Source: Clostridia bacterium (GTDB taxonomy: Bacteria > Bacillota > Clostridia > Oscillospirales > Acutalibacteraceae). From it: a stretch of DNA of 64,000 nt. Shown here in pieces: positions 43,480-52,711 of the stretch; the stretch's first letter is position 1, and each line of letters begins with the position of its first letter. The stretch is taken from positions 1 to 64,000 of the forward strand of contig JAFYOI010000055.1 in the NCBI GenBank assembly GCA_017560255.1, read 5' to 3'. The translations under genes were made by a program, and so were the position numbers. Under the pieces are notes generated by a model. The model was not told the origin of the DNA and did not search any database. It was given only the letters and a program-made list of their open reading frames with translations.

Positions 43480-44696
43480 TGGGAAAAGGATGTAACAACG
43501 CTTGTCCTAAGGTTTCTGTCGGTGGTCAGGCTTTGATTGAAGGAATTATGATGAAAGGACCTAAGGGTACAGCGCTTTCAGTCAGACTTCCAAATAATGA
43601 AATTGAAACGGAGTACAGGGACGTTGTACCATTTACATTGCGTCATAAGTGGCTTAATATTCCGGTTATAAGGGGTGTAGTTGCTTTTGCGGACTCTATG
43701 GTAGAGGGATATAAATGCCTTATGGATTCTGCGGAAAAATCCGGAATGGATTTGGAAGAAACAGAGGAATCCAAAGTTGAAAAGTTTCTAAAAAAAGGAC
43801 TTGGCAAGGCATTTATGCCAATTATTTGTCTTATTGTAATCATTTTTGCCTTGGCTGCGGCAGCGGGCATCTACGTGCTTGCAAGCGGCCTTGTAACAAA
43901 ACAGAGCGGTTTTCTTTTTGCGGGTACGATCGCGGGAGTGGTAGTCTGCGGAGTGTTATTTTTGTACTTCGGTCTGATTGCTCTTGCAAACGTAGGCGGT
44001 GCAGCATTTAAAAATGCGATTGGTATAATCTCAATGTTTTTAGGGCTTGCGCTTTCAATTTTCTTGTTTGTATATTTGCCGTCTTTTGCTTTTGACCTTG
44101 TTGATGATTATATCTTTGTTAATAGGGATATAAGTTCGTGGAAGCCTTTTTTTGAAGGTTTTTTAAAGGTTGCTATCTTTGTATTATATATCTTCCTTGT
44201 GTCAAGAATGAAAGAGATAAAGCGTCTTTTTATGTACCACGGAGCAGAGCATAAGACAATTTTCTGTTACGAGCATGGGCAGGAACTTACTGTTGAGAAC
44301 GTGAGAAAAGAGTCAAGATTCCACCCCCGTTGTGGTACGAGTTTCTTGCTTATATCAATTCTTGTAGGTATTTTTGTTGCGATTGTAATAAGCAGAATTT
44401 TTCCGACTTTAACACAAAACAGAGCGCTTTGGGTAATTGTGAAGTTGCTTATGGTTCCCATTATTATGGGTATTGGTTATGAATTTATCAAACTTGCGGG
44501 AAAACATGACAATAAATTTACAAGAGCGTTGTCACAACCCGGCTTGTGGATGCAAAGACTTACAACCAAAGAACCCGAGGACGATATGATTGAGGTTGCA
44601 ATTGCCTCCGTTCTTGCGGTAATTCCCAACGACAATGAAGTATCCGATGAAGAAATAGTAGATTCTGACGTTGTTGAGAATTCAGAAAATGAATAA
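43479..44696 (+). CDS. DUF1385 family membrane protein (YqhQ-like)
   Basis: The 405-residue protein shows the family start KVSVGGQALIEGIMMKGPKG, then PVIRGVVAFADSMVEGY, four or five helices and the later HGAEHKTIFCYEHGQELTVE and SRFHPRCGTSFLL motifs. The conserved His, Glu and Cys residues suggest metal binding, but no function is established. GAGGGG precedes the ATG. It overlaps the kinase gene by one base and precedes prmC, a common neighbour in Clostridia. Confidence 0.9.
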   Translation: MGKGCNNACPKVSVGGQALIEGIMMKGPKGTALSVRLPNNEIETEYRDVVPFTLRHKWLNIPVIRGVVAFADSMVEGYKCLMDSAEKSGMDLEETEESKVEKFLKKGLGKAFMPIICLIVIIFALAAAAGIYVLASGLVTKQSGFLFAGTIAGVVVCGVLFLYFGLIALANVGGAAFKNAIGIISMFLGLALSIFLFVYLPSFAFDLVDDYIFVNRDISSWKPFFEGFLKVAIFVLYIFLVSRMKEIKRLFMYHGAEHKTIFCYEHGQELTVENVRKESRFHPRCGTSFLLISILVGIFVAIVISRIFPTLTQNRALWVIVKLLMVPIIMGIGYEFIKLAGKHDNKFTRALSQPGLWMQRLTTKEPEDDMIEVAIASVLAVIPNDNEVSDEEIVDSDVVENSENE

Positions 44697-44705
44697 GTAG
44701 AGTAG

Positions 44706-45563
44706 ATGTGCGCAATGACTTATGGTGAACTTTATAAATTCACTTTGAATGAATTAAAGGATTGTACGGATTCTCCGTCGGTGGAAGCGGGAATGCTTTT
44801 CAGGCATTGTTTTGGTTTTGATAGGGTTAAAATATCTGTCAACAGCGATAAAAGTGCGGATGGAGAGGCGGTAGAACTGCTTTATAAATGTATCTGTAAA
44901 CGTAAGAAGTTTATTCCCATACAATATATTTTGGGTGAAAGCATCTTCTATGATTTTGATTTTATTGTCGGAGACGGAGTGCTTATTCCGCGTCCTGAAA
45001 CTGAGATTCTTGTTGACGAGGCATTGAACTTTATCAAAGAATCGGGGATTGCCAATCCCGTCGTATATGACCTTTGTTCAGGCAGTGGTTGTGTGGGTAT
45101 CAGTATTGCAAGACTTTTACCTTATGCAAAAGTTTATTTGTTTGAAAAGTCCGATTCGGCACTTGAATTTATTAAACAGAATGTTGAACTTAACCAGGTA
45201 ACCAACGTGCAGGTGTTTAAATGTGATATTTTTGACGGTGTTTCAAGTGAATTGCCGTTACCCGACGTTCTCGTATCAAACCCGCCGTATATTCCAAGGG
45301 CGGATATTGAAACGTTACAACCGGAAGTAAAGAAAGAACCTGTAATGGCGCTTGACGGCGGTGATGACGGCTTGGATTTTTACCGTTGTATACGTAATAA
45401 GTGGTTGTCAGAGATTAATACATCAGTTTTTTTTGCTCTTGAATTTGGAATTTATCAGAGTGATGATGTTTTAAAATTATTCAGTAGCGTATCTGACGAT
45501 GCGCGAATTATAAAAGATTTTAATTGTATTGACCGTGTAATCTGCGGCAATACAGTGAAGTAG
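44706..45563 (+). CDS. prmC: Peptide chain release factor N5-glutamine methyltransferase
   Basis: The 285-residue enzyme has the SAM-binding VYDLCSGSGCVGISIA near residue 120 and the catalytic VSNPPYIPRADIETLQPEV with the NPPY motif that holds the Gln side chain. The N-terminal helical domain (about 1-80) binds the release factor. It methylates the GGQ glutamine of RF1 and RF2. The prfA gene usually beside it is absent here; an M50 protease gene follows instead. Confidence 0.93.
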   Translation: MCAMTYGELYKFTLNELKDCTDSPSVEAGMLFRHCFGFDRVKISVNSDKSADGEAVELLYKCICKRKKFIPIQYILGESIFYDFDFIVGDGVLIPRPETEILVDEALNFIKESGIANPVVYDLCSGSGCVGISIARLLPYAKVYLFEKSDSALEFIKQNVELNQVTNVQVFKCDIFDGVSSELPLPDVLVSNPPYIPRADIETLQPEVKKEPVMALDGGDDGLDFYRCIRNKWLSEINTSVFFALEFGIYQSDDVLKLFSSVSDDARIIKDFNCIDRVICGNTVK

Positions 45564-45574
45564 GAGGAATGGTT

Positions 45575-46234
45575 TTGCTCAGTATATTACTTTCAGATTT
45601 CAATATTACGGCTCTGATAACGTATTTGTTGTCCGCTGTATTTGTAGTTTTCTTCACAATGCCTATACACGAATTTGCTCACGCTTTAACTGCTCATTTG
45701 TTGGGCGATAATACTGCGAAATATCAAGGTAGACTTACTTTGAACCCTCTTGCACATATTGATCCTCTTGGTGCGGTTATGATTGCGCTCGTCGGTTTTG
45801 GATGGGCAAAACCTGTGCAGGTAAATCTCAATAATTTTAAAAAGCCGAAACTCGGTATGGCTATTACCGCGGCTGCCGGACCGATAACAAATCTCATTTG
45901 TGCTTTTTTATTGATCGTGATTTTGAAAGTTATTTTGATGTTCACAGATCTTAATATTATAATTGTTGAGTTCATTATGATTGCGGCATATATCAACGTC
46001 AGCCTTGCTGTATTTAATCTTATTCCCGTGCCGCCGCTTGACGGTTCAAAGATTTTGAATGCTTGCTTGCCTTTTAGGTGGTATTACAAAATTTTACAGT
46101 ATGAGGGATACGTGAGAATTGCTCTTTTAATATTGCTCGCAACTAATATTTTGTCCCGTCCTCTTTCTTGGCTGAGTACAACTGTATTCAATGGACTTGG
46201 TTCACTTGTAAATTTACCCTATCATTTTATTTAA
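45575..46234 (+). CDS. Site-2 protease family (M50) membrane metalloprotease
   Basis: The TTG at 45575 is chosen because GGAGG (45563-45567) is seven bases upstream; the ATG at 45569 is one base from it. About five hydrophobic segments are present. The zinc motif PIHEFAHALTAHLLGD lies in the first third and the third-ligand motif NLIPVPPLDGSKIL in the second half. It is a compact rhomboid-sized member without a PDZ domain, and its substrate is unknown. Intramembrane proteases of this type often release membrane-held regulators. It sits between prmC and scpA. Confidence 0.87.
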   Translation: MLSILLSDFNITALITYLLSAVFVVFFTMPIHEFAHALTAHLLGDNTAKYQGRLTLNPLAHIDPLGAVMIALVGFGWAKPVQVNLNNFKKPKLGMAITAAAGPITNLICAFLLIVILKVILMFTDLNIIIVEFIMIAAYINVSLAVFNLIPVPPLDGSKILNACLPFRWYYKILQYEGYVRIALLILLATNILSRPLSWLSTTVFNGLGSLVNLPYHFI

Positions 46235-46248
46235 CAGAGTGGTGACTT

Positions 46249-46956
46249 ATGGAAAAACTTTCGTTTAAACTTGAGTGCTTTGAAGGTCCGATGGACCTGC
46301 TTTTGCACCTTGTAAATAAACGCAAATTGAATATTAATGATATTCCGATTTCTGAAATTGTTGACCAATACATAGAGTGTGTCCGCAATATGCAGGAAGA
46401 GAATATGGAGGTTGCAAGTGAGTTTCTTGAAATGGCGGCAAGGCTTGTTTATATCAAGACAGTGTCGCTTTTGCCTTCGCCCAATGAAGCAGAGGAACTT
46501 AAACGTGAACTTGTCGGTCAACTTCTTGAGTATCGTGATTGCAAGATTATGGCGGCAAAATTGTCACAGATGGCAAAGGGCGGAGATTATCTCTTGCGTG
46601 ATCCGATGGAGATACCCCGTGATATGACGTATAAACGCCAGCACAATGCTATGGAACTTGTTGAGAAGTATATGGAGGCGGTTGGCAGAGGGCAGAGAAA
46701 TATTCCGCCTTCCGAGGCTACGTTCAGACCACTTGTTTCAAAAAAGATTGTCAGTGTTGCTTCAAAGATAGTTTATCTTCTGAGAAGGCTTTGGAGTGGC
46801 GAAAAAGTTGAGTTTGATTCGCTGTTTGTTCAGTGCAAGAGTCGATCGGAAATGGTTGCGATTTTTCTTGCTGTGCTTGAACTTTCAAAGGTGAATCGAA
46901 TCAACGTTGATACTGATAATGACGATGTTCAAATTCAGATTGTTAAGGGGAGTTAA
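46249..46956 (+). CDS. scpA: Segregation and condensation protein A
   Basis: The 235-residue kleisin begins with the characteristic FKLECFEGPMDLLLHLVNKR and DIPISEIVDQYI. It also has EFLEMAARLVYIKTVSLLP, and the C-terminal winged helix with FLAVLELSKVNRINV. ScpA links the SMC heads and ScpB in the condensin complex that organises replicated origins. It is followed two bases later by scpB. Confidence 0.95.
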   Translation: MEKLSFKLECFEGPMDLLLHLVNKRKLNINDIPISEIVDQYIECVRNMQEENMEVASEFLEMAARLVYIKTVSLLPSPNEAEELKRELVGQLLEYRDCKIMAAKLSQMAKGGDYLLRDPMEIPRDMTYKRQHNAMELVEKYMEAVGRGQRNIPPSEATFRPLVSKKIVSVASKIVYLLRRLWSGEKVEFDSLFVQCKSRSEMVAIFLAVLELSKVNRINVDTDNDDVQIQIVKGS

Positions 46957-46958
46957 AA

Positions 46959-47534
46959 GTGACGTTTAAAGAGTTACGTGCCGCCGCAGAAGCAGTTTTG
47001 TTCGCTTCCGGAGAGCCTGTTGAGGCGGAAAAAATTGCGGAGGCTTTGGAAATTTCCGTTGAAGACGTAGAGAAACTTGTTGCAAGTATAATTGACGAAC
47101 TCAACAGCAGAAACAGCGGTATATGTGTTATTAAACTTGATGATAAATATCAGATGTGCACTCGTCTGGAATGTGCAAAATACGTAAGAAATGCTCTTGA
47201 AATCAAGAAAAATACGCCGTTGTCGCAGGCAGCGTTTGAGGTGCTTGCGATTGTCGCATATAATCAGCCGGTTACAAAGTCTTTTATAGAGCAGGTTAGA
47301 GGCGTTGACTGTTCGGGCCCGATTGCTAATCTTGTCCAGAAGTCGTTGATTGAGGAAAAGGGCAGGCTTGACTTGCCGGGCAGACCGCTTTTGTACGGTA
47401 CGACGGATGGGTTTTTAAGATGTTTCTGTATATCTTCACTTTCGGAGTTGCCGCCCTTACCGGAAAAAGAAACGGATGTGGAAACTCCCGTGAAATTAAA
47501 CGATGAGGAAAATAAGGAAGAAACGGCAGAGTAA
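46959..47534 (+). CDS. scpB: Segregation and condensation protein B
   Basis: The GTG start follows GGGGAG. The 191-residue protein has two winged helices: AAAEAVLFASGEPVEAEKIA at the start, then PLSQAAFEVLAIVAYNQPVT and FIEQVRGVDCSG. The end (GRPLLYGTTDGFLRCF) is conserved, followed by an acidic tail. ScpB dimers bind ScpA in the SMC complex. The gene continues into ytfI-like and ytfJ-like sporulation genes. Confidence 0.95.
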   Translation: MTFKELRAAAEAVLFASGEPVEAEKIAEALEISVEDVEKLVASIIDELNSRNSGICVIKLDDKYQMCTRLECAKYVRNALEIKKNTPLSQAAFEVLAIVAYNQPVTKSFIEQVRGVDCSGPIANLVQKSLIEEKGRLDLPGRPLLYGTTDGFLRCFCISSLSELPPLPEKETDVETPVKLNDEENKEETAE

Positions 47535-47557
47535 ATTCTATTGTCAGAGGTGATTGG

Positions 47558-48277
47558 ATGATAGTTTTATATATTATCGGAGCAATATTAGCACTTGGTG
47601 CCTTTGTTCTTTTTGCGCCCGTTACCTTTGAACTTGAATATGACGAAACGTTCAATGTGAAAGTTCGTTATCTTTTTATTCGATATAAGATTCCGAGCGA
47701 TGACGTTGAAGATGAAGATAAACAAAAGCGTAAAAAGAAAAAAGAAAAAAAACCAAAGAAGAAAAAAGCGAAAACAAAAGAAAAGGAAGAAACAAAGTCC
47801 CAATCTTCAATTGAGAAAAATCTTGGCATTATCAAAACTGCATTTAAATTCAAGGGTTTCGCTGGCGCAAAGAAGATTATCAGGCTTGCGGCTTATGCCG
47901 TTAAAAAGGTTTCAAGGCTTGTTAAACGGCATCTGATAATCAAAGATTTTCAGGTTGTGATGGCTGTCGGTGATGATGACGCTGCACAGACAGCGGTAAG
48001 TTACGGGAAGACGTGTGCGTACGTTTTCCCACTTCTCGGACTTATTTGCAATACGATGAAAGTCAGAAGATATCATGCCGATATTTTCCCCGATTTTATG
48101 AGGACAAAAAGTAGGGCGTACATATACGCTAAACTTAAAATCAGACCGATTTTTGTGCTTGGTATGGGGATTTCAGCCCTGTTCAAAATAATAGTTTCCC
48201 CTTTGATAAAAAGCAAAATAGACACAACTATAAAAAATAAGGCGGTGCAACAAAGTGATGAAACAGAACAAAAATAA
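47558..48277 (+). CDS. DUF2953 family protein (YtfI-like)
   Basis: The 239-residue protein has an N-terminal helix (about 1-22), a strand region typical of DUF2953 (FELEYDETFNVKVRYLFI) and a very Lys/Glu-rich linker (about residues 50-85). The C-terminal part has VMAVGDDDAAQTAVSYG, the family core motif. In Bacillus ytfI and ytfJ are adjacent and expressed in sporulation; the same pairing is kept here, with the ytfJ start inside this gene. Function is unknown. Confidence 0.85.
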   Translation: MIVLYIIGAILALGAFVLFAPVTFELEYDETFNVKVRYLFIRYKIPSDDVEDEDKQKRKKKKEKKPKKKKAKTKEKEETKSQSSIEKNLGIIKTAFKFKGFAGAKKIIRLAAYAVKKVSRLVKRHLIIKDFQVVMAVGDDDAAQTAVSYGKTCAYVFPLLGLICNTMKVRRYHADIFPDFMRTKSRAYIYAKLKIRPIFVLGMGISALFKIIVSPLIKSKIDTTIKNKAVQQSDETEQK

Positions 48278-48686
48278 CGTAGGCGAACTTTTTGGTATCA
48301 CAACCGAAAAAATCAAGGCAATGGTAGATGTGGATTCAATCCTCGGTACACCCATAAAAATTGAGGACGTAACAATTATCCCTGTTTCAAAAGTTACTTA
48401 TGGCTTTGGATCGGGAGGCTCGGATTTTGCAACAAAGAACAAAACCGACCTTTTCGGCGGAGGCGGAGGCGCGGGAATTACAATTGCTCCCGTTGCTTTC
48501 ATAGTTATATCCAACGGCGACGTAAGAATTAAACCGATTTCTACCGGCGATGATCCGCTTGAGAGGGCAATCACACTCATCCCCGATGCGATTGACAAAA
48601 TTGTTGATCTTGTTGACAAATTTAAAAGCCGTAAGAATAACGACACAGAGGAAAAAGAGGGCGAAGATACCACTGAGCAGGAGTAA
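48258..48686 (+). CDS. ytfJ: Spore protein YtfJ/GerW
   Basis: The ATG at 48258 is used; a GTG lies directly before it. The family core is clear: FGITTEKIKAMVDVDSILGT, then ITIIPVSKVTYGFGSGGSDF, a Gly-rich loop, and GAGITIAPVAFIVISNGDVR. The acidic C-terminus is variable. GerW is needed for the SleB cortex-lytic enzyme to work at germination in Bacillus. It overlaps the DUF2953 gene by 20 bases. Confidence 0.93.
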   Translation: MKQNKNNVGELFGITTEKIKAMVDVDSILGTPIKIEDVTIIPVSKVTYGFGSGGSDFATKNKTDLFGGGGGAGITIAPVAFIVISNGDVRIKPISTGDDPLERAITLIPDAIDKIVDLVDKFKSRKNNDTEEKEGEDTTEQE

Positions 48687-48732
48687 TAATTTTTGATCAT
48701 CCGTTCGCATATAGTTGATATGGGTGATTGAT

Positions 48733-49890
48733 TTGTTTAAAAAATTTATTTGTGTTTTTTTAGTGTTATCGACTATTACTTGTATTTTACCAATTTGTAC
48801 CGTTGCTTATGATTCTTTGGGATTGTCTGCTCAGGCAAGCGTTGTTATTGAGGCTGATAGCGGCAGAGTGGTTTACGGTAATAATATTGATAAAAAACTT
48901 TCTATGGCAAGTACAACGAAGATAATGACTTCTTTACTTGCGCTTGAAAACTGCAATCTTGACGAAAAATTTTGCGTTACGGATGAAATGGTGCGTGTTG
49001 AGGGTACTTCAATGGGTCTTGTCGGTGGCGACATAGTTACTATGCGTGCGATTGTTTACGGAATGTTGCTTCAATCGGGAAACGATGCTGCAAACGTTGC
49101 CGCTTTCACTATGGCGGGTTCGCTTGAAGATTTTTCAAAAATGATGAATCAACGCGCTTGTGAAATCGGTATGAACAACACCAATTTCGTAACCCCATCG
49201 GGACTTGATGCCCCTGAGCATTATTCAACCGCTTACGATATGGCTTTGCTTGGTGCTCAGGCAATAAAAAATCCCGATTTTGCAGAAATCTGCTCGTCAA
49301 AAACCGCTAGCGTGGAGTATGGCAATCCGCCGTATTCGAGAAAACTTTATAATCACAACAAGTTTCTTTTGCAGTATGAGGGTGCTTTCGGAATAAAAAC
49401 GGGATTCACAAAAAAGAGCGGTCGTTGTCTTGTGACTGCTGTTACCCGTGACGGAGTCACGCTTGTTGCCGTTACGCTGAATGCACCTGACGACTGGAAT
49501 GATCACGCAAAACTTTATAACTACGCGTTTTCCAAAGTTAAATCATATAATCTTAAATCGGATTTGTCGGACATAACGCTTGATATAGTCGGTTCAGCTA
49601 ATTCAAGCGTCGGTGTTGAAATGATTACACAGCCTATCGCTTCACTTTTTGATGGCGAGGCCGAAAAAGTGAAGTATGATGTTCTGATAAAAAAGTTCGA
49701 ATACGCCCCCGTTGAAATGGGGAGAATTGTCGGATGTGTAAGATATTATCTGAATGGTGAGGTTTTGTGCGAGGCACCGCTTACCGTATGTGAGGATGTT
49801 GCTTGCATAACTGAAATTAGTGAAAACGGTACAACTCAGTTTTGGTGTACTGTTTTGAAAAGTTTTTTAAGATTCTTTGAGTCTTTATAA
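48733..49890 (+). CDS. D-alanyl-D-alanine carboxypeptidase, DacB/DacF type
   Basis: The TTG at 48733 is preferred: GGGTG lies six bases upstream and it gives a proper signal peptide (LFKKFICVFLVLSTITCILP). The penicillin-binding motifs are SMASTTKIMTSL (S-x-x-K), LLQSGNDAANV (S-G-N) and IKTGFTKKSGRC (K-T-G). A C-terminal beta domain follows. It removes terminal D-Ala from peptidoglycan. In Bacillus the spore-cortex enzyme dacB occupies this place between scpAB and rluB, so a sporulation role is likely. The spmA and spmB genes expected after dacB are missing. Confidence 0.9.
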   Translation: MFKKFICVFLVLSTITCILPICTVAYDSLGLSAQASVVIEADSGRVVYGNNIDKKLSMASTTKIMTSLLALENCNLDEKFCVTDEMVRVEGTSMGLVGGDIVTMRAIVYGMLLQSGNDAANVAAFTMAGSLEDFSKMMNQRACEIGMNNTNFVTPSGLDAPEHYSTAYDMALLGAQAIKNPDFAEICSSKTASVEYGNPPYSRKLYNHNKFLLQYEGAFGIKTGFTKKSGRCLVTAVTRDGVTLVAVTLNAPDDWNDHAKLYNYAFSKVKSYNLKSDLSDITLDIVGSANSSVGVEMITQPIASLFDGEAEKVKYDVLIKKFEYAPVEMGRIVGCVRYYLNGEVLCEAPLTVCEDVACITEISENGTTQFWCTVLKSFLRFFESL

Positions 49891-49918
49891 TTTTACGGAA
49901 TAACAGGTGAATGGAATT

Positions 49919-50668
49919 ATGAAAAATGAGGCTGTAAGACTTCAAAAATACCTTTCCGATTGCGGTATTGCTTCCAGAAGAAAGGCTGAGGAAATGATAA
50001 TTGACGGTCAGGTCAAGGTCAATGGCAAAAAGGTTGAACTCGGCACGAAAATCGTTCCTGAAAAAGACATAGTCACTGTCAATGGCAAGAAAGTACAGCA
50101 GAACGATGAAAAAGTTTATATTATGTTGCATAAACCGAGGGGATACATAACAACTATGAGTGACGAGCGTGACAGAAAGTGTGTTGCGCAACTTGTAAAG
50201 GACGTCGGAGCGAGAGTCTATCCGGTTGGTCGCCTTGACAGAGAATCGGAGGGTCTTTTACTCTTTACCAATGATGGTGAATTTGCAAATGCGATTACTC
50301 ATCCTGCTAAGCATATTCCAAAAACGTACAGGGTAACAATTCGCCCGTCAATCACTGAGGAGGATATTACTAAACTTCAACTCGGTATAGAACTTGACGG
50401 CAGGATGACCGCTCCTGCGGAGGTTTTAGTTATTGAAAAGCAGGAGGGCAGAGTGGTACTTGAGGTTACGATATACGAGGGTAGAAACCGTCAAATAAGA
50501 AGGATGTTTGAAAGTCTTGATATTGAGGTTGCAAGACTTAAAAGAATTTCAATCGGTGGAGTTAAACTCGGTATGTTACAAATCGGTAGTTGGAGGAACC
50601 TTGACGAGCGTGAAGTAAGGCGACTCATATCTGCCACGAAAGGCAAAAACAAAAGTGCCAACAATTGA
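49919..50668 (+). CDS. rluB: RluB/RsuA family rRNA pseudouridine synthase
   Basis: The ATG at 49919 has AGGTG nine bases upstream; the GTG at 49907 is part of that site. An S4 RNA-binding domain (RLQKYLSDCGIASRRKAEEM) is followed by the catalytic domain with VYPVGRLDRESEGLLLFTND containing the active-site Asp. The C-terminal region has the EGRNRQIRRMFE motif. The enzyme makes pseudouridine in 23S rRNA near position 2605 (E. coli numbering), by family inference. It closes the scpA-rluB run. Confidence 0.93.
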   Translation: MKNEAVRLQKYLSDCGIASRRKAEEMIIDGQVKVNGKKVELGTKIVPEKDIVTVNGKKVQQNDEKVYIMLHKPRGYITTMSDERDRKCVAQLVKDVGARVYPVGRLDRESEGLLLFTNDGEFANAITHPAKHIPKTYRVTIRPSITEEDITKLQLGIELDGRMTAPAEVLVIEKQEGRVVLEVTIYEGRNRQIRRMFESLDIEVARLKRISIGGVKLGMLQIGSWRNLDEREVRRLISATKGKNKSANN

Positions 50669-50738
50669 CAAATAACGTAAAAATAAGTAAAATAATAGAG
50701 TTATTTTACTTTTATCTAAAGGGAAGGAATGACATGCT

Positions 50739-51620
50739 ATGATAAAGAGTATGACAGGATATGGACGAGCACAGAAAATTGTCGACGGCATTGATATTAC
50801 CGTTGAAGTTAAGAGTGTGAATCATAGGTATTTTGAGTTTTCTTCAAGAGTACCAAGAGCGTACGGATTTCTTGAGGATAAACTTAAATCACTTTTCCAG
50901 AAAAGTATTTCAAGAGGTAAAGTTGATTGCTACGTGCAGATTGACTGCTTAGATACACCGGATGCGCTCGTAGAAGTTAACTTCTCTCTTGCTGATGGCT
51001 ATATAAAGGCGTTGGATGAAATATCATCAAGATACGGAAATGTCAAAAACGACATTACCGCTTCAATCGTGTCCCGTTACCCCGACGTTCTTTCCGTAAG
51101 AAAAAAGCCCGAGGATGAGGAAAAGATATGGGCAGCGGTGGAAACGGTTGCATCAATGGCGCTTGATGCCTTCGTTAATATGAGAAAAGTTGAAGGCAGC
51201 AGAATGTACGATGATATTATGAGCCGTTGCGACACAATTCTCGGTTACGTTGAGTTTGTTGAGAAGAAATCGCCTGAAACTGTTGGTCTGTACGTGGATA
51301 AACTCAAGGCAAGAATGAGGGATTTGATTGGTGACGTTAACGTTGATGAGCAAAGGCTTCTCACCGAGGCGGCTATCTTTGCCGATAAGATTGCCGTTGC
51401 GGAGGAAACAGTGCGTCTTAAGAGCCATATTGAACAGATGAGAACTTTCCTCAATGCCGAGGAAGCAATCGGCCGAAAAATGGATTTTCTTGTTCAGGAG
51501 TTTAACAGAGAGGCAAATACTATCGGTTCTAAATCTCAGGAAATTGAACTTTCAAGAACTGTTGTTGAAATCAAATCGGAAATTGAAAAAATCAGAGAAC
51601 AGGTGCAGAACATAGAATAG
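50739..51620 (+). CDS. yicC: YicC family protein (endoribonuclease-like)
   Basis: The start [10 protein letters not shown], the motif [19 protein letters not shown] and the C-terminal [21 protein letters not shown] are diagnostic. The 293-residue length is standard. YicC from E. coli and its Bacillus relative YloC have been reported as endoribonucleases. The gene heads the conserved yicC-remA-gmk-rpoZ order. Confidence 0.93.
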   Translation: MIKSMTGYGRAQKIVDGIDITVEVKSVNHRYFEFSSRVPRAYGFLEDKLKSLFQKSISRGKVDCYVQIDCLDTPDALVEVNFSLADGYIKALDEISSRYGNVKNDITASIVSRYPDVLSVRKKPEDEEKIWAAVETVASMALDAFVNMRKVEGSRMYDDIMSRCDTILGYVEFVEKKSPETVGLYVDKLKARMRDLIGDVNVDEQRLLTEAAIFADKIAVAEETVRLKSHIEQMRTFLNAEEAIGRKMDFLVQEFNREANTIGSKSQEIELSRTVVEIKSEIEKIREQVQNIE

Positions 51621-51631
51621 GTGGGATTGTA

Positions 51632-51886
51632 ATGAAACTTATCAATATAGGTTTTGGTAATATGGTTAATGCCAATCGTTTGATTGCTGTTGTTTCTCCC
51701 GATTCTGCGCCCGTTAAAAGAATTGTTCAGGATGCTAAGGAAAAGGGTAATCTCATTGATGCAACTCATGGCAGGCGTACAAGAGCGGTTATCATCACTG
51801 ACAGTGACCACGTAATATTGAGTTATTTGCAAACGGAAACAGTTGCGAATAAGTTTGATGGCGATACAGTGGAGGAGGAATTGTGA
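51632..51886 (+). CDS. remA: RemA/DUF370 extracellular matrix regulator-like protein
   Basis: The 84-residue protein contains [20 protein letters not shown], then [22 protein letters not shown], the RemA core that forms a DNA-binding ring in Bacillus. There it activates biofilm matrix operons. GGTGG precedes the ATG. It overlaps gmk by one base and follows yicC by 11. Confidence 0.93.
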   Translation: MKLINIGFGNMVNANRLIAVVSPDSAPVKRIVQDAKEKGNLIDATHGRRTRAVIITDSDHVILSYLQTETVANKFDGDTVEEEL

Positions 51887-52500
51887 TGTCAGATAAAGGG
51901 TTGCTCATTATTTTATCCGGTCCGTCGGGTTGCGGTAAGGATACGGTTATTAATGAGTTGATGAAACGTGATCGTAACGTTGTTGTTTCAATTTCTTCTA
52001 CAACAAGGGCAAAAAGAGAAAATGAAATTGATGGCGTTAATTACAATTTCCTGACCAAGTCTGAGTTTGAAGAATTAATTTCAAATGATAAAGTTTTGGA
52101 ATATGCGGAATATAATGGTTGTTATTATGGCACACCAATTGGGCCGATTGATAAAATGCTTTCCGAGGGGAAGGATGTAATTCTTAAAATTGAAGTACAA
52201 GGTGCTCAGAAAGTTATGAAAAAACTCGGTGACGAGGTTGTTTCAATCTTTTTACTCCCACCGTCTTTTGAAGAACTTGAACGCCGTCTCAGAGGCAGGA
52301 ACAGTGACACTCAGGAGCAGATTGACTCGCGACTTAAAATTGCTTGCGATGAATTGAAACGCGCTCCGTATTATGATTACGTTGTTGTAAACGATGACCT
52401 TTCGGTTGCCGTTGAAGATATTTTGTCCGTGTTCAAAGCGGAAAAAAGAAAAACAAAAAGAAATACTAAAGTAATAAGAGAGGTATGTAAAAATGCTTAA
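51886..52500 (+). CDS. gmk: Guanylate kinase
   Basis: The ATG at 51886 has GGAGG upstream within remA. The P-loop reads LSGPSGCGKDTVINEL, with Asp in place of the more usual Ser or Gly after the Lys, a variant compatible with Thr-based Mg binding. STTRAKRENEIDGVNYNF is the GMP-binding part, and ILKIEVQGAQKVMKK follows. It phosphorylates GMP to GDP. Length is 205 residues. The rpoZ start lies within its last codons. Confidence 0.94.
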   Translation: MSDKGLLIILSGPSGCGKDTVINELMKRDRNVVVSISSTTRAKRENEIDGVNYNFLTKSEFEELISNDKVLEYAEYNGCYYGTPIGPIDKMLSEGKDVILKIEVQGAQKVMKKLGDEVVSIFLLPPSFEELERRLRGRNSDTQEQIDSRLKIACDELKRAPYYDYVVVNDDLSVAVEDILSVFKAEKRKTKRNTKVIREVCKNA

Positions 52501-52699
52501 ATGTGATTTGAGAGCGTTGCTCGAGGAAAATAAGGTCAGCAAGTATTCACTCGTTGTTGCTTGTGCAAAGCGCGCAAGGGAGATTGCGGATAACGCAGTT
52601 GAAAATGAAATTGAAATCATTGAGAAGCCTGTGACACTTGCTATTGATGAGTTTTTTGCAGGCAAATACAGAATTGTTGAAGGCGAAGACGCAGAGTAA
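52493..52699 (+). CDS. rpoZ: RNA polymerase omega subunit
   Basis: The 68-residue protein matches the omega core: SKYSLVVACAKRAREIAD (helix 2) and KPVTLAIDEFFAGKYRIV. It helps assemble the beta-prime subunit. The start overlaps gmk by eight bases. In Bacillus coaBC follows; here priA starts 12 bases later. Confidence 0.93.
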   Translation: MLKCDLRALLEENKVSKYSLVVACAKRAREIADNAVENEIEIIEKPVTLAIDEFFAGKYRIVEGEDAE

Positions 52700-52711
52700 T
52701 TCAGGAGCATT